From contig JAUKUA010000003.1 in the NCBI GenBank assembly GCA_030549175.1, positions 1,302,001-1,366,000 on the forward strand: 64,000 nucleotides of DNA. The letters run 5' to 3'. The DNA is from Lasiosphaeris hirsuta. Taxonomy: Eukaryota; Ascomycota; Sordariomycetes; Sordariales; Lasiosphaeriaceae. Shown piece after piece: positions 22,167-35,100 of the stretch. A model generated the notes under the pieces. The model made no database searches and was not told the origin of the DNA. It was given only the letters and a program-made list of their open reading frames with translations. Each line of letters starts with the position of its first letter. Position 1 is the first letter of the stretch. A program made the position numbers and the translations under genes.

Positions 22167-23353
22167 GAGCATCGACCTGCTGTTCTCGTCGATCTTCCTA
22201 TTCCGTCATCGTGGCATATTCCCTACGCCTTGCACCCTAGGGATCAACACACCACTCTTGTTTTGCGGCAAAATCGTCAGGCATTCTCCTGATCCCCCGA
22301 CCCCTGACTCGGCGGTCGACATATGAAGGCCTTCAGAAGCCATACGTAAGCCTCGGCGATATACGAAAGAAACACAAAGTCTTCTTTTTCAGATACCTCA
22401 TGCGCGTTGCTACGCTTTGTTTGGCTTTTCTGCTCTTCTCTGTTTTCTGACCCTCTTCGAGTCGGATTTTGCCTTGTCTCTGTATTCTATTGGAAGCATG
22501 TACTCTTGGAGATTCGGGCTTGGCTCCAACAGCGGGTTTTCTGACTTTGTCGAGTGAGGAGGTATGATGTACCTCGTCAACTTGGCGGACAGCGAACCAT
22601 GTGGCCTCTGATCTCCTGTTTGAAGACGGGCAACTTAAGGATTGAACTACCTAATCATGGGCGCCGGTTGTAAGGTGGTGGCATAGGATGGGGTGTGTGC
22701 TTATTGGCGTTATTGGGGCAACAAATGAATGTTTGTTCCAGGGTCGGTGAAGGAGGCACTGTGTATTTGGAGTCCTTTGGGAGGTTTCTCCTCGATTGGG
22801 TTGTTTCAACACGGATGGGGCATGGTCTGGGTGGTCAAGCGCAGCTACATATGAGGCAATGATACGACTTTTGATGAACTGTATTCCAGTTGCACCTGCC
22901 CTGCTGGGCTATGTGTAGTTAGGTTGTGATTGATCCGTGAGCGAATGGCTGGTAGGGTAGTGGAGCATCAAGCGAGGGGATTCCCTAGCGTGACGGCGCC
23001 CCACCATGCCACTCATTCCCCACTGATAAGCCGCTATGACGACACTGACATGCCAATGGCAGGGTCTGATTAAGACTCCCGCCTCGCGACTTCACTCTTA
23101 CACCTGCCGGCCTTAACTCAATTGCCCCCCTCAAGAGAGCATTTGCTATGGCGCACAAGCCATTGATGAGCTGGTGCGCATACCGCCAATAGTCAATGCC
23201 TCCACCGCGACATCTGCCCATTTGAAAGTCAACATCGCTGTGCGCATTGGAGTTGAGGCGACACGGGTGACGCGGCGCAAACCACATCGCCCGCGAGCTA
23301 TCGGGGACTTGTTAATTTCGCTTTACCTATAGTATTCACAGTGCACCCCGGCC
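22167..23353. other. intergenic region between maf1 and ccz1
   Basis: T-rich 3' flank followed by mixed sequence. The ccz1 start lies just after a CA/TA-rich segment near 23325-23340. No gene, RNA or notable repeat seen. Confidence 0.55.
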
Positions 23354-25753
23354 ATGGCCTCGACGACGCCTTCAGCCATAATCCCCGCCCAGCTGGGGTT
23401 CCTAGCCATCTACAACCCTAGCCTGGGCACCACCGACGAGACCCTTGACGACCAAATCGTTTACTATGCCTCGGTCACATCGCAAGCCGGGTCCCGTCGC
23501 CGCCGCCACCGCTCCCGCGGCCCGCGGCCCACCGATGGCCTCTCCTCGGCCAAGCGCAACGAGCGCCTGCGCCAGATCGGCCTTGCCCAGGGCATGGTCA
23601 ACTTTAGCCGTTCCTTCTCGGGCGGCCGCTCCCTCGATACCATCGACACGGAGCGCACCCGCGTCGTGCTGCACGAGCTCGAGCCCGGATGGTGGATCCT
23701 CGCGGTACATTCCCCCTTCACCCCATTTTCTCTATCGGGCGTGATACTAACAGGAAACCAGTCCATCGACCTGACCCGCCTCCCGGCCCCGGCCCCAGCC
23801 ACTAGCACCCCAGCCGCCGCCACCGCCCCGGAGGAAAAGGCCGAGTACTCCTCCCGCGAAGTCAAGCCCGCCGTGCTGCTGCTGCAGGACCTCCTCCGCG
23901 CCCACGCTGTCTTTCTGCTGCACCACGCCCCCTCGCTGTCGGCCCTGTTCGTGCGCACCCAGCGCGACAAGTTTGTCGGCGTCCTGGGCCGCTACTGGGA
24001 CATGTTCCTGTCCATGTGGAATGTGCTGCTGCACGGGAACCCCGCGTGCGCCGTGTTTGGCGGCATCAAGATCGCCGCGTGCGGGGAGCTTGGGATGGGG
24101 GTTGGTGAAGAGGAGCGCGGGAGTGGGGAGAGGGAGGTTGTTGAGGGGCTGGTGGGGAGGGTGGAAGGCATGGTGGATGTTGTTGCGGGCCGGTTTGGGG
24201 AGGGTGATGCGGACGGGAAGTGGCTTGGAACCGGGGACGAGCCCGGGCCCGAAGATGGGGCCATGTTCCTGGGTACGGGCGCGTTGTCGCGCGATAGTTT
24301 GCGAGCGGTGACGTACTGGATGGAGGATATGTTTACATGGGGCGAGGGTGCGTACGGCGTGGCTGAGAGTCCGTCGTCGACGAGGTCGTCGCCGAAGAAG
24401 AGGCGGAGTTCTAGGAGGACGACGGCCGCGAAGGCGCCGGCTCTCAGTGTGCCAGCGCCGATTAGGGAGGAGCCGGAGTCTGCGGGGCCACGGGGAGGGG
24501 TGAGCAACGCGGGATCGTTTGACTCCACGGCGGGACCTAAACCGGCCGAGGGGGACCCGTCAGGGGCTGGCATGGACAAGCTCTTCAGCTATCTCAAGCT
24601 GGGCTACGGTACTTCTTGGACCTTGACCGGCGCGGCTCATACCGCCGGGCCAGATTCCATTCACGAAGCAACCCGAGCCTCCGGCGAGGTTAGCAGCCCG
24701 CAAAACCCACCCAAAGATGCCGACTTGGGACGCTTCTTGGTCGGATTGGTGGGTGACGTCGACGAGGTCGAGATATTCGGTGAACAGGACGACCAAAGCT
24801 CGCCAGACCAAGCTGAGGACGGGCCCAACTCAAGGATTCTTGTCCGGACGATATCAGTGGAACTGGAGGCCGAAGCCTTGAACCGCTCAGAGTCTACAGT
24901 CACCAAAGACCTCGGCAGCCACGATACCGAGCTAACCAGCCAGAAAGTTGATACAGAAGGCCGCATCACCGAAGCTGCCAACACAAGCTTCGACAGCCAG
25001 GACCGCAACAAAACCAGGAAGCTGCGTGTTATCGTCTACGTTGCCCGGCCGTTCATCTTCATCTTTCTTTTCGAACTACGCACCGACTCGCTGGCATGGG
25101 AAGGCTTCTACCGTTCCTTACACTCCCAGCTGACTCCCATCCGCAAGCCCCTACTCGCCTCAACCGCGTACCGCCCCGAACGGCCCGACGCGGCCGCCCA
25201 GATCTACGACCTCGTCTGGGACCCCCGCCTCCTGACCGTCCACTCCACCATCCCCAACATCCCCGACCCGCTCCCCGCCGCCGCCACCGCAGCCCCCGCA
25301 GCATGGGGCCGCGTTGAGGCGCTGAGCACTCACAACCAGATCCTCAACATCTTCATGAGCACGCGCGAGAATCTCGCCGAGTTCGAGGCGACGTGTAAGA
25401 CGAGTCGCGGCTGGTGGATCGTTTGGAACCGGATCTTAGACCAGCAGCACCCGCCGCGTGAGCCAAGCCCGACGCAGTCCGAGTGGGATTCGCTCGGCGG
25501 ACGGGATGCCCGCGGGAGGAGGCTGTCCGAGGGCGAGGAGACCCTGCCCCCTGGCCACGAGTATGTGGTGGACAAGGAGATATTTCTGGTTCGGAGGGCG
25601 AGCGATAACGTCAGGGCGGCGTCATATGTCGGCACTGGGATGGGCGGGAGTGTGGCCGGCGGGGGGTGGGCGGACGGGGCCAGCCGGCTCGCGCAGGGGA
25701 TCGGGGTGGATACGAGGAGGTATGTGGAGGGGTTGCTGAGTTTAAATCGGTGA
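23354..25753 (+). CDS. ccz1: Ccz1, subunit of the Mon1-Ccz1 Rab7 exchange factor
   Basis: Proposed exons 23354-23704 and 23762-25753 (780 aa); the 57-nt intron is a multiple of three without a stop, so the unspliced frame would be 799 aa. The splice yields PGWWILASIDLTRLP. The N-terminal longin domain has QLGFLAIYNPSLG, DQIVYYAS, NERLRQIGLAQGMVNFSRSF and the Trp-rich ELEPGWWILA. Later conserved blocks are MWNVLLHGNPACAVFGGIKI, ARPFIFIFLFELRTDSLAW, IYDLVWDPRLLTVHSTIPNI and LSTHNQILNIFMSTRENL. With Mon1, Ccz1 activates Ypt7/Rab7 on late endosomes, vacuoles and autophagosomes to drive HOPS-dependent fusion. Between longin halves are long Ser/Pro/Glu-rich, probably disordered inserts (residues about 335-560), longer than in yeast. 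Identification is from recalled conservation of these blocks. Confidence 0.9.
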   Translation: MASTTPSAIIPAQLGFLAIYNPSLGTTDETLDDQIVYYASVTSQAGSRRRRHRSRGPRPTDGLSSAKRNERLRQIGLAQGMVNFSRSFSGGRSLDTIDTERTRVVLHELEPGWWILAVHSPFTPFSLSGVILTGNQSIDLTRLPAPAPATSTPAAATAPEEKAEYSSREVKPAVLLLQDLLRAHAVFLLHHAPSLSALFVRTQRDKFVGVLGRYWDMFLSMWNVLLHGNPACAVFGGIKIAACGELGMGVGEEERGSGEREVVEGLVGRVEGMVDVVAGRFGEGDADGKWLGTGDEPGPEDGAMFLGTGALSRDSLRAVTYWMEDMFTWGEGAYGVAESPSSTRSSPKKRRSSRRTTAAKAPALSVPAPIREEPESAGPRGGVSNAGSFDSTAGPKPAEGDPSGAGMDKLFSYLKLGYGTSWTLTGAAHTAGPDSIHEATRASGEVSSPQNPPKDADLGRFLVGLVGDVDEVEIFGEQDDQSSPDQAEDGPNSRILVRTISVELEAEALNRSESTVTKDLGSHDTELTSQKVDTEGRITEAANTSFDSQDRNKTRKLRVIVYVARPFIFIFLFELRTDSLAWEGFYRSLHSQLTPIRKPLLASTAYRPERPDAAAQIYDLVWDPRLLTVHSTIPNIPDPLPAAATAAPAAWGRVEALSTHNQILNIFMSTRENLAEFEATCKTSRGWWIVWNRILDQQHPPREPSPTQSEWDSLGGRDARGRRLSEGEETLPPGHEYVVDKEIFLVRRASDNVRAASYVGTGMGGSVAGGGWADGASRLAQGIGVDTRRYVEGLLSLNR

Positions 25754-28700
25754 GTATGGGTTATGCTGTTGTCTGTGTGGGTGGTTTGGCGTTGAAAAGA
25801 GATTGGTATAGATTGGAAAAGGGTGTGGTGGCTGTATACCTGAGCCTGGAAGGATGAGTCTAGGTGGGGTTAGGGGGTTGCAACCACGGTTGCTGTATGC
25901 ATTTTTCAGAGTCGACGTTGAGTCTAACGGTGTAGTTGTCTTCTGAGCGGGATTATAGCTAGCAGTGTAACTTGGGCCAAGAGAGGTGTCTGGCCAGGAG
26001 AGGTGCTATAACTGAAGGGTGTATAACTCAATGGCTACCATCCTTATTCAGACTATCCAACCAGGCAGGTTTCTTGAGTACCAAGCAACCCTTTCTCTAC
26101 TGAGTTTACTCATATATCGGTATCGGTAAACATTCAGAGATACGGTAGCATCCCCGGCGCGACAGCCTACGCTCAGGGCCCCGTCCTCCCGCTCAACCCT
26201 CCTTCAGCCCATCTCACCTCCCCAGCTCAATCTCAAGCTCCCATGCACGACAGGCGGCGGCCCACAGCGGCGACCCCATCTCTCACCACGCCCCAAATAC
26301 GAGCGGCCTCCTACATGTCCCTGTCACATCACCTGGCCAGCAGCCGGCCGTGTGTGGCAACCAGCACCACGACGATCACCACGTAACCGATGTAGGCCCT
26401 GGGCTACTTCTCCCGTGCTCCAGTGGCGATTTCTCGGGGAAGGAATCGTATGTACCGGACTACCGCTCCCCCCTTCCCCATCTGCCCCTTTGACGCGGCG
26501 TGAACAGACGTTGGGGGTGGCGTGCAGGGCACCCCTTTACCTGCTTGCCGGGTGCGCGGTGGCGATGGGGGTTGTCTGACTACCTTATTCGGTGACAAGA
26601 TGTGATGAGATGTGAGCGGATGGCAGATGCCAAGCGAGGCCAAGCAAGAGGTAAAGGTTGGGCTGCTCGTATCCCTTGCTCCATCGGTGGTCAGGGAGGG
26701 AACATGTTGATCTTGCGTCGTCCGAGGGTGTAAAACGGTGGCTGATGGGGGAGCTGGTGTTGGTGGCGATCTGGAGGGGGGGATGGCCACGTCATGAGAG
26801 ATAGCAGTAGAGGTCGTGGAGATGCCTCGTCAGCGCGTCTCGCGTAGTCAACAACAGGGATCTCGTTACGTGTATCGGCTAGAAGAGCGAAAACAAGCGA
26901 TGGAAGGCCACCCTCGACGACGACACGCGACGTATCATTCACCATGTCTCCTACTGCCAGGCATCCACCATCACCGACAAGGAAGCCCATGAAGCATCGT
27001 GATAATCCACGACTTATACCCAAGCCACCCACCTTCCCTCCCAACACCTCGGGCGCAGTCACAACACCAAGGTCTTCCATTCCCATGCCCGTATAAACGT
27101 CACCCTGAAACACGTCAACTCGGCCGCGCCGACACGTTGACGTCCCCATCACCCAAGCCCGCCGCACCGCTTTGCAAAGAGCCCGCAGAGGCCCCGGGTG
27201 CATGGTCCGTGATCCCCCACTCCTCCCTCCACACATCCCCAGGCTCGCATGCATTAACCGCCATCTCGATAGGACACGGCAGGTCGTCACGGTTCACCAG
27301 ATGGCTCCGGACCCCTACACCACGACGCCACACCTCCTTCCTTCCATCCTCACGCTCTTACAAGCAGCAAATAGAACGAGAGCAAAGGAGGCATTAAAAA
27401 GTGTCGCGATCCCACCCGCTGGCTGACAAACGGCGCCGGTGCTTCTCCGAGCTCCGAGGAGGGAATATGGAGGCGGTCAAACCCCCCCCCCCAATCGATC
27501 CCAACGCAGCGCAGCACAGCGCAGGAAAACAAACTCGGCTCAGGCATCAAACCTCCTGTCGCTGCAAGGACAAGAGCCCCCCTTCCTATCCCAGACAACC
27601 CACGTGGGGGTTGCCTCTAGTTTTCCTCCTCAAACCGTGTTCCGCCAACCAACTTTGGGCCTGGGTAACAAAGCCGTTGCACGTGGGGTCCATAGTCCAT
27701 CTTCAATATAGACCCCGGCACCTGGCCGAAGGAAGATGAGATGGCTTGTTGCTAGCCCATATATCCGACCTCACGGGGTTCCCATCACCGTCACTGTCAC
27801 CCTGAACACAAACCACTCGGTCAACGCATTGGGTGGACCAGCGGGTGGCATCGCTATGTCTCAAGTGTAATTCACGGGTGTTGGCGGACCGACTACAGAG
27901 AGACGATGTGGCCAGTATTCTGGGCGAAGTCGTGTTGTGTATCGAGCTACCCGAACGCGTGGGGAGCCTCGAGACCGTACTATGTATGTGGTCCAGCCCC
28001 TCTCCATCCCTTCCCCAGCAGGTGAGCGCTATGCCGGTGGCCGCAGCACACGCTTACACTTCGTACTTGGTGCGACATGAGGCGAAACCGTGATCGCCCC
28101 GTCCCCAGTCAAACAATTCCTTCTAGAAGACCCAACCGCTGGGCACATAGAAACATGGAAGTATCAAAACCGGCCGTCGCTCTTGATTAGGCAAAGGCGC
28201 CGGGGTGGATGAGAAAAGTGAGGGGAGAGGGAGCGGGGGTCATCCCGTGAGGCGGTGTGAGGCCAGGGCACCGCGGCGGGGGTTCTCGGGCGGCTTCCGT
28301 TCAGGGCCAAGGAGGTGCCCCGCCAGGCCATCAGACCTTCCGGATCGGATTACTGCCACCGCGCCGGCGGGCGACCCCCGGGCATGTAAGCGCCCTAATG
28401 GGAGGTGGGGGGGGATAGCCGCTCTTATCAGATCGGCTGTGCTGACTGAGTTGCTAGCAAACTGAACCTTAACCCGTCACACGTTTTAGCTGCGCACTGC
28501 GTAGATAGACTGCAGTGTGACGACCTGCGAGGGTAGAGTCTCGCCAAGCTCGACCAAAAAGCTTGGGGGCCTACGGGAAAAGGGCCAGCATATCTATCTA
28601 CTCCCGATGGGGAGAAGGGTTCGGGTAGCACGCGCAGCTTCCGCACCGCGTCCTTCTCGAAGCAGCGCTGTGTTTGGTCTCCGAGGCTTTGAGTGGAGGG

Positions 28701-28951
28701 GTGTGGAGGGGTTGAAGCACCTTTGGCCTTTCCGTATCGAGGTTTATAGCAGAGTGCCGACCCTCCATTCCTTTAGCCGGTGCGAGCAGAGGGGTCCGAG
28801 TTCACCGGTCCAGCGTACGCACAGACGGTTCGCCGGGAGTTTGCTCCCATTTTCACTTCTTCTGTGGATCAGTTTGGGCATGATGGCGAGAGAGAGTCAG
28901 CAAGCGAGTGGCCCGTCACCAAGGTGCTCACGAGTCCCAGTTCCTCGATGC

Positions 28952-28983
<32 letters not shown>

Positions 28984-31255
28984 GCAGGGCACAGGTGTCG
29001 TTGTGGCCCTGGAGGCCTCGGTGGCTGTCTGCAATGTGATGCTGTGATGCTCTGTGCTGTGATACTGGGATGCTGGATGCCGTGATGCGCCACGGCTTGT
29101 CGTCAAGATGTGATAGCACGGGACATACCGCCCCTTTGGTCCCTCTGCAAATTCGAACTGGCCTCGGTGATCGCCGGTCTGAATTCTTGCTCGCGGCAAA
29201 ACGGCCTTGGCTCCTTGGGATTCCAGGTGAATCTGCTTCATGTGGCCCAACTTCAAACCATCAAGAGACGGCACGCAGGCCGAACAGGCGTGTCGACAGG
29301 CGTGTGGTACCGCTCTCTGAACCGGTTGAAGTATCTGCAAAAAGGGCCGAAGCTGAACAGCCGTCCGGCGTTGCAAGGGCCTTCCTCTTCCCCGGGTTCA
29401 GGAAGCAATGATTTGTATTTATTATTGCTTTCTGTTTTCTTGCTGGATGTGTAATTGTTTCGCAAGATCGCCAGACGGCAGCCATTGGCCACTCAGGGTC
29501 TTCCTGCTCACGCTTCAATGTCCACGCACGTCATGCTGCGAGTGTCCAAGTAAGCGTGAACCTTGAACACGAGGGCGCCCGACGGTAGTACGCTGCCGGT
29601 CCCGATGACGGAGAGAGATAAAGGTAGAGATAAAGGCAAGGAAAGAGAGATGCCGCCTCGCATTGGCTTGGAGTTTAGCAGCTGCAGATTGGCAAAATCG
29701 CTGGCGCCCAGTGGCCCAGCAACGGCGAGAGAAAACCCAAGTTGTGAAAGCAGTCAGAAGGCGGAAGGCGGAAAACAGGCAGAGGTGGCCGGCAGCCTGA
29801 AGCCTGAAGCCGGACGGGCGGCCAAGAGCGCCGACTGGCAGAAGCACATCTTACCCTTTGCGCTCTACGTGCTGAGCCTCTTTTTTCTGTTTTGCTGTTG
29901 CGCTATCTGCCAGTCCTTGAAGGCGTTATGGGACTTTGGCTTTTAGGGGAGAGAGGGGGGGGGAAGGCAGAAATGGTATGGGTCATGCTTGGCATCTGCC
30001 CTCAAGCTGCCCCACCATCCGAGCGCCTTTTGATCCTATGCTCATGCTGCCAGCCCTTGGCAGTCCAGGGCATGCTTCGTGCGTCTTGCGTCTTGCGTCG
30101 GTGTGCGATGAGTCTCTGCTCCTGCTCAGCCAATCTGCCGATGTGCCTGGATGTTGACGACGGTCGAGGAGACGAACTGTGGCGAGGGGATATCCGACAT
30201 GGCAACATATGTTGTTATCTGTTCCTGGAGGCCCTGGGCCAGCCATTTGCAAAACTTGTGGGCTCGCACGCTTGCACTCATGCATCTGCGCGCTGGTCTT
30301 TCGTCGAGACATGTACGTATGCGTTGTCCAGAGGCTCGCTCTTCGGCTGGCGGCTGCTAGCAAGGGCCAGCAGCCTTGTTTGAGGCTAGTAAGGCTGCTC
30401 GAGACTTCAGCGACATGATGCACAAGGCACGGAGCGACAGCAACAACGGAGGCGAGCACCACGGCCACGGTGGGCACATATTCCTTTGGTATGCCTGAAT
30501 TTCAACAACCTTCCTTGGTTATTCCCCTGGGATAACCCCAGTAGATGCTCAGCGATAGTACGGAGCAACGTGTAGATGTCCAGAAGAGACGCTGAATTTC
30601 TGTACGATGGTCCTCCCATCCCACTCATCAACGTCATCCCTCAGTTCCGTCGCCCTAAGCACCCCGCTCAAAACTATTGCAAACCCATCTACTACCGTTT
30701 CTTCTTCCCAATCTCCTTCCGCCTCCTTCCTTTTTCTCTGCCTCCTTCCCCTGTGAACTCCTAGGTGGAGATAGGAGCCCAAAAAGAGCCGAAACCTAGG
30801 ACGTAACTATTTAGACTCGAAGCTGAGCCTGAGGCTTTGATTAGGCACATGTGTGCCCCCCGAGCTCGAAATCAAGCCACTGTCGCTCGCAATATCTCGA
30901 GATAGAAAACAACCTCCCTCCGCGTAGTTGAAAAAAAAAAATTCGGTTTGCGCCCCAATGATGCCCTCTTTTGCTTCGTGCGCCATTCGCCGTTTGGAGA
31001 GAGTCGGTTATGTCTGGTGGTTGCGGAACATGTTGTAGAATATGAGCAAGAAATCGAATAAAGAGAGTGCCGTTGCAAGGCTGCATTCGAACCAAATAGA
31101 CTTGAGCTGTTGAAGATGACCATGGTGCATATCAGACCGAGGATATGGCGCATTTGCGCTACCAAAAATCGGACTGCGGGCGGTTATCAACAGGCTCAAG
31201 AAAAAAGAGGCAAGAGCAAGCCTCGTCGAAACCCCCAGAGAGAGCTGTTGAGTGT
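25754..31255. other. 5.5 kb gene-poor region
   Basis: No gene I can support in the longest spacer between ccz1 and ras-2. Frames are short, overlap on both strands and have no recognisable domain. The best coding-like patch is on the minus strand at 26800-27400, where two adjacent frames (27115-27333 and 26691-27290) read plausibly but do not join by clear splice signals. Runs of C (27480-27491), a CAT array (28952-28981) and A/G-rich stretches occur. Confidence 0.5.
28952..28981 (+). repeat. (CAT)10 microsatellite
   Basis: Ten uninterrupted CAT triplets followed by CAG CAG. It lies in non-coding DNA and is likely length-variable. Confidence 0.9.
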
Positions 31256-32110
31256 TCATAATATGACACATCTGCTGCTCTTGCGGTCGTTTGCTTGGCG
31301 CCGATACCGACTTTCTTTGGGTTGCGAACTCGGCTCTCCTCGTCTCTCGTGCTTGCTGCTGCCTGTAGGGGAGAGGGGCGATGAGGCAGCTTGTCGCTGT
31401 CTCCGCAGAATTCGAACGACATCGTAGAAGGCCTTCTCGACATTGATGCAATTCTTGGCCGAGGCCTCGATGAATTCACAGCCCAGCTCACGTGCTAGGG
31501 CATGACCTTCTTGGGTGGAAACCTCCCTATCTGAAACTCGGTCGCTCTTGTTTCCCACGAGCATGATAGGAACGGGGGCCGACGAGTTGATAGCTGCGAT
31601 AGGGGATCCTGGGTACGAGGGCGACGATGCGGTCGACTCCTTGACTCTTTGGATCTGGTGGTGGAACCGCTTGATGCGGGAGAAGGAGGAACGGGAGGAG
31701 ACGCTATACACCAAGATAAAGCCCTCGCCGTCTCGGATCCACTGGTCTCGCAGTGCTGTGTACTCCTCCTGTCCCGCTGTGTCTAGCACCTCCAGCATGC
31801 ATGCCTGGTCGTCTATCACACACTGCTTCCGATATGAGTCCTCAATGGTAGGGTCGTACTAGCGATGCATGTTAGCAGGTCGGCCTCGAGATGGGATCGC
31901 ATTGAGTTAGAATGCAGTGCTGCGCGGCCTGGTTGGGTTGGTCGACAGGACGGAAGGGCGACAAGACTGCAAGGGAGAAAAAGGGGCAGGAGCGATTCGA
32001 CATACCGTCTCGACGAAATGCTGTAGAATCAACTGGATTGTGAGAGCAGTCTTCCCCACGCCGCCATCCCCAAGCACCACCAGCTTGTACAGCACCATTT
32101 TCCCCGCCAT
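31256..32110 (-). CDS. ras-2: Ras-2-type small GTPase
   Basis: Two exons: 32006-32110 (35 codons) and 31256-31858 (200 aa), giving 235 aa. The start MAGKMVLYK is at 32110; upstream frame extension has no ATG. GTPase boxes are complete: G1 [10 protein letters not shown], effector loop [16 protein letters not shown] (split by the intron after Thr35), G3 [15 protein letters not shown]4 NKSD and G5 ASAK. A Ser/Pro-rich insert (residues about 110-130) before the G4 box and the strong YPGSP patch match Neurospora Ras-2 rather than Ras-1. The tail is basic ([13 protein letters not shown]) and ends in the CaaX box CVIL. In Neurospora and relatives Ras-2 acts upstream of MAP kinase signalling in growth and development. 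A terminal Leu in CaaX usually favours geranylgeranylation over farnesylation (family knowledge; not tested here). Confidence 0.94.
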
Positions 32111-35100
32111 TGTGAAATTCGTGGTGGACAAGGGCCCAGGGCTGGTTTACGGCAGGCTGTCGGATGGTGAGAGGAGATTGGAGAGCGGCACCAAGCTTAA
32201 GTTGACAGGTAGGCGAGGGGCGGTTGGTTGACGAGGGAGAGCTGGGAGAGCTGGCCTGGAAGGCACGACGGGTGTGACTGGTCTGGCCTGGCAGGTATGG
32301 ATGGCCTCGCTCCGACTCGGCACAAAGTTGCACGACAGGCGGCGAAGAGCTCAGGCGGAAAGAAACAAAATTTCAATAGAATTCGGCGATGGGACACGAG
32401 TCGGTGGGAGTCGGTGGCGGGGTGGGTGGAATGGGTTCGGAATGGGTTCGGCGGAGTGTAGAAAATAGAATGGGCACTCGGGGACAACCTTGACGAACGG
32501 CAGCTGGAGCAGGCAGGTTGGTGGCAGCAGAGGCAGCGTTGAGGATGGAGTTGATGGAGGGCGGTGGAGCAGCCACTGAGCAGTGAGCACCTGAGGCGGG
32601 CGGCTTTGAATCTGCCCTTGTCTCCCTTGCCTTGCCTTGCTGCCCCAAGCTTTGGTCATAGGGATGCAGAGCAGTGGGGTTAGTTAGGTACGTAGTTAGC
32701 TCAGGATGGCCTAGGATGCTCCCCGGGGTCGGCTGCCAGCTAACTTGCCCATGCTCAGATCTAGGTGGTCGGTGGTGTGTGCGTCGCGAGGTGCAAGATA
32801 GCGACTTGATGATACCAGAAGAAAGCATGCCCATGGACCATGGATGCCAACATGCGAACATGCGAAGCCGGGGCGCACACAGCTGACTTATTGCACCGTG
32901 ACCTAACCGATCTCGTCGCTCCTGCCCTTCCTGCCTCTCGACCGCTCCCTCTCAACCATAGTCGCAGGAAAAAGAAAGAACGACCTGACCGACAACCCGA
33001 CCACCCGGCCACTCGACCGCCTGCACCCAACCCTCTTGACTCCCTTGGCTCCAGGACCGCCTCCATTCCATGTCCCAAGACGTCCAAGAAACTAACTAGA
33101 GGACCGCACGCTCTACCCATCCACCCTGGTCAGGCAGGCAGACATGCGCAGACTGCCTGCACTCTGCGGTCTGCGGTCTGCGGTCTGCACTCTGCACTCT
33201 GCACACGGCACACATTTTCTATGAAGGTCCCGCATCAAATATCAATGGGGTTTGCGCCTCGTGTTGTAGACGTCGATTTCGTTGGCTGCCAGGAGCATAA
33301 GAACGGCGCTTGCAACGGGGTGCGGGACTTGTTCATTCTCTGATTGATTCTTTGCCAGCGTTCGGCGACCTGCTCCATCCACATGCACACTCATTGCAGC
33401 CATACCATCCAACCAATCTCTTGTCTCTACTCACTGCTCGCTCCTCCACCAAGATGCCCGTCCAGATGCCCGCCTGTTGCTTGGACCCAAACCACAACTG
33501 GACACACTTGGACACAGGCGGACACAGTCTTTGAGCCTGTGTGCCCCGAAGCAACAGAGAGTCCGATCGGCCGGCGTGGCCACAACCAGACACATGCGCG
33601 CTATTCCCTGCTTTACCAGTGCGCGAGTCCGCCCCCTCGCAAGTTCTCCAGCCCTCATTCAACCCTCTCGCGCTCGCCAGGCCGCCCCCAAGCCCATGTG
33701 TTTGGTGGTGTGGACTGACGGGCTCACGGGCTCACAGGCTGGCGGGTTGACGGAGCTGTGCACGGCAAGATCCAACGATTGATTGGACATACAATATACG
33801 TCTGCCCATTCCATTGACGGGATTTCCAGCCATGTCCCGACCCGGCAAGCGATGGCCGATGGCCGATGGCTAATACCTGGCATCGCAAAAACCGCCAGCT
33901 GCGATATGTCGATGCCATCACACGGAATGGAGGCTCTCTGACGCCCCGCTGCCCACAGGGAGACAGTATCTCATACGGCGCTAGTCCTTAGCGGGTTGGC
34001 CTCGGTAGAGCTAGGCGCATTGTCGAGTGGTAGTGCGCTTTGTCGTATGTATTTTTTTTTCTGCCATGTTCCCTGCTTGGTCCAGCTGGAGAGAGCTGTG
34101 GCTAAAACAGTAGTGAGGATGAATCAACCTGAAAACCAGATTCTCTGGGCAGGGGTTTCCGCATATCCGCATATCCAGCTGGATGACGAACATGAGCTAG
34201 AGCGGCCACCCGTTTTGCCACGGGATGGCCAAGGCCAGGGAGCCGTCCAGTGACGGCCCCGACGAGCCGAAGCTTCGGCAAGCTTCAGAGCTTCAGAGCC
34301 TCGGTCTCGGAAGCAGCCCGTGATCTGCGTCCACGAGCCCGCAACACTTGCTTGGATGCAGCACGATGGAGCCTGGCGCCCGGCTGAGGCCCTAGTCATC
34401 GAGGCTGTCAGCCCCCTCGTCACTGCGTGTTCAACCCGATCCTATCCCAAAGACCTTGTTTGCCCTGGTCGCAGCTCCGAGTCCTTTTGTTTCAGCGACC
34501 AAGACGACGCATTTTCCAAGAGCCTAACTGTGGGCGCTGCAACAACATGCGGGAGATCCGAGATGTGCTCGACGGCCGCAGTTTGCTCGGCCTAGGCAAA
34601 CCGAAGTATTGGATACTCGCCAAAGGGTTCCCTAACCGGCTGCATGCATGTCGCCCAGGTGGTACCGTCAAGTCTCCCGTACAAGTCGTTACCGGCAATC
34701 GGCGCCACCTCATCTGGAATTGTGTGCCGCACTTTCCCCCAAGGTATGCTCGGCAAGGCGTTGCGACAGCCAACAACAGCTTCCGTTCCTTCGGTCGCGC
34801 TTGCAAGTTGCCCGCATGTGAGAGCTTGCTGTTCACACCACACCGAACAGGCGTACTGTCTATGCACTACGTGCGCGCGTGCATGCTCCCAGAGACTGAC
34901 AGCATACCTACAATGTATCTGTACTACAAGCTGAGCCGTGTTAAGCCGTCTCAGGAGTCAAGGGCCTGACACAAAGAAATCCGATCACTTCCAACATACC
35001 TCGACCGCCGCCGTGTCTAAGACGCATGATACCTAGGTCATATGGACTGAAGGAATGAAGCATATAAGGTGTCTTGTTTCTCTTTGACAATTCAACCTCC

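Noticed and set aside
29563..29946. 127-codon frame with a C-terminal hydrophobic segment
   Set aside because: It looks like a small tail-anchored protein, but composition, opposing overlapping frames and lack of any recognised motif make it weak.
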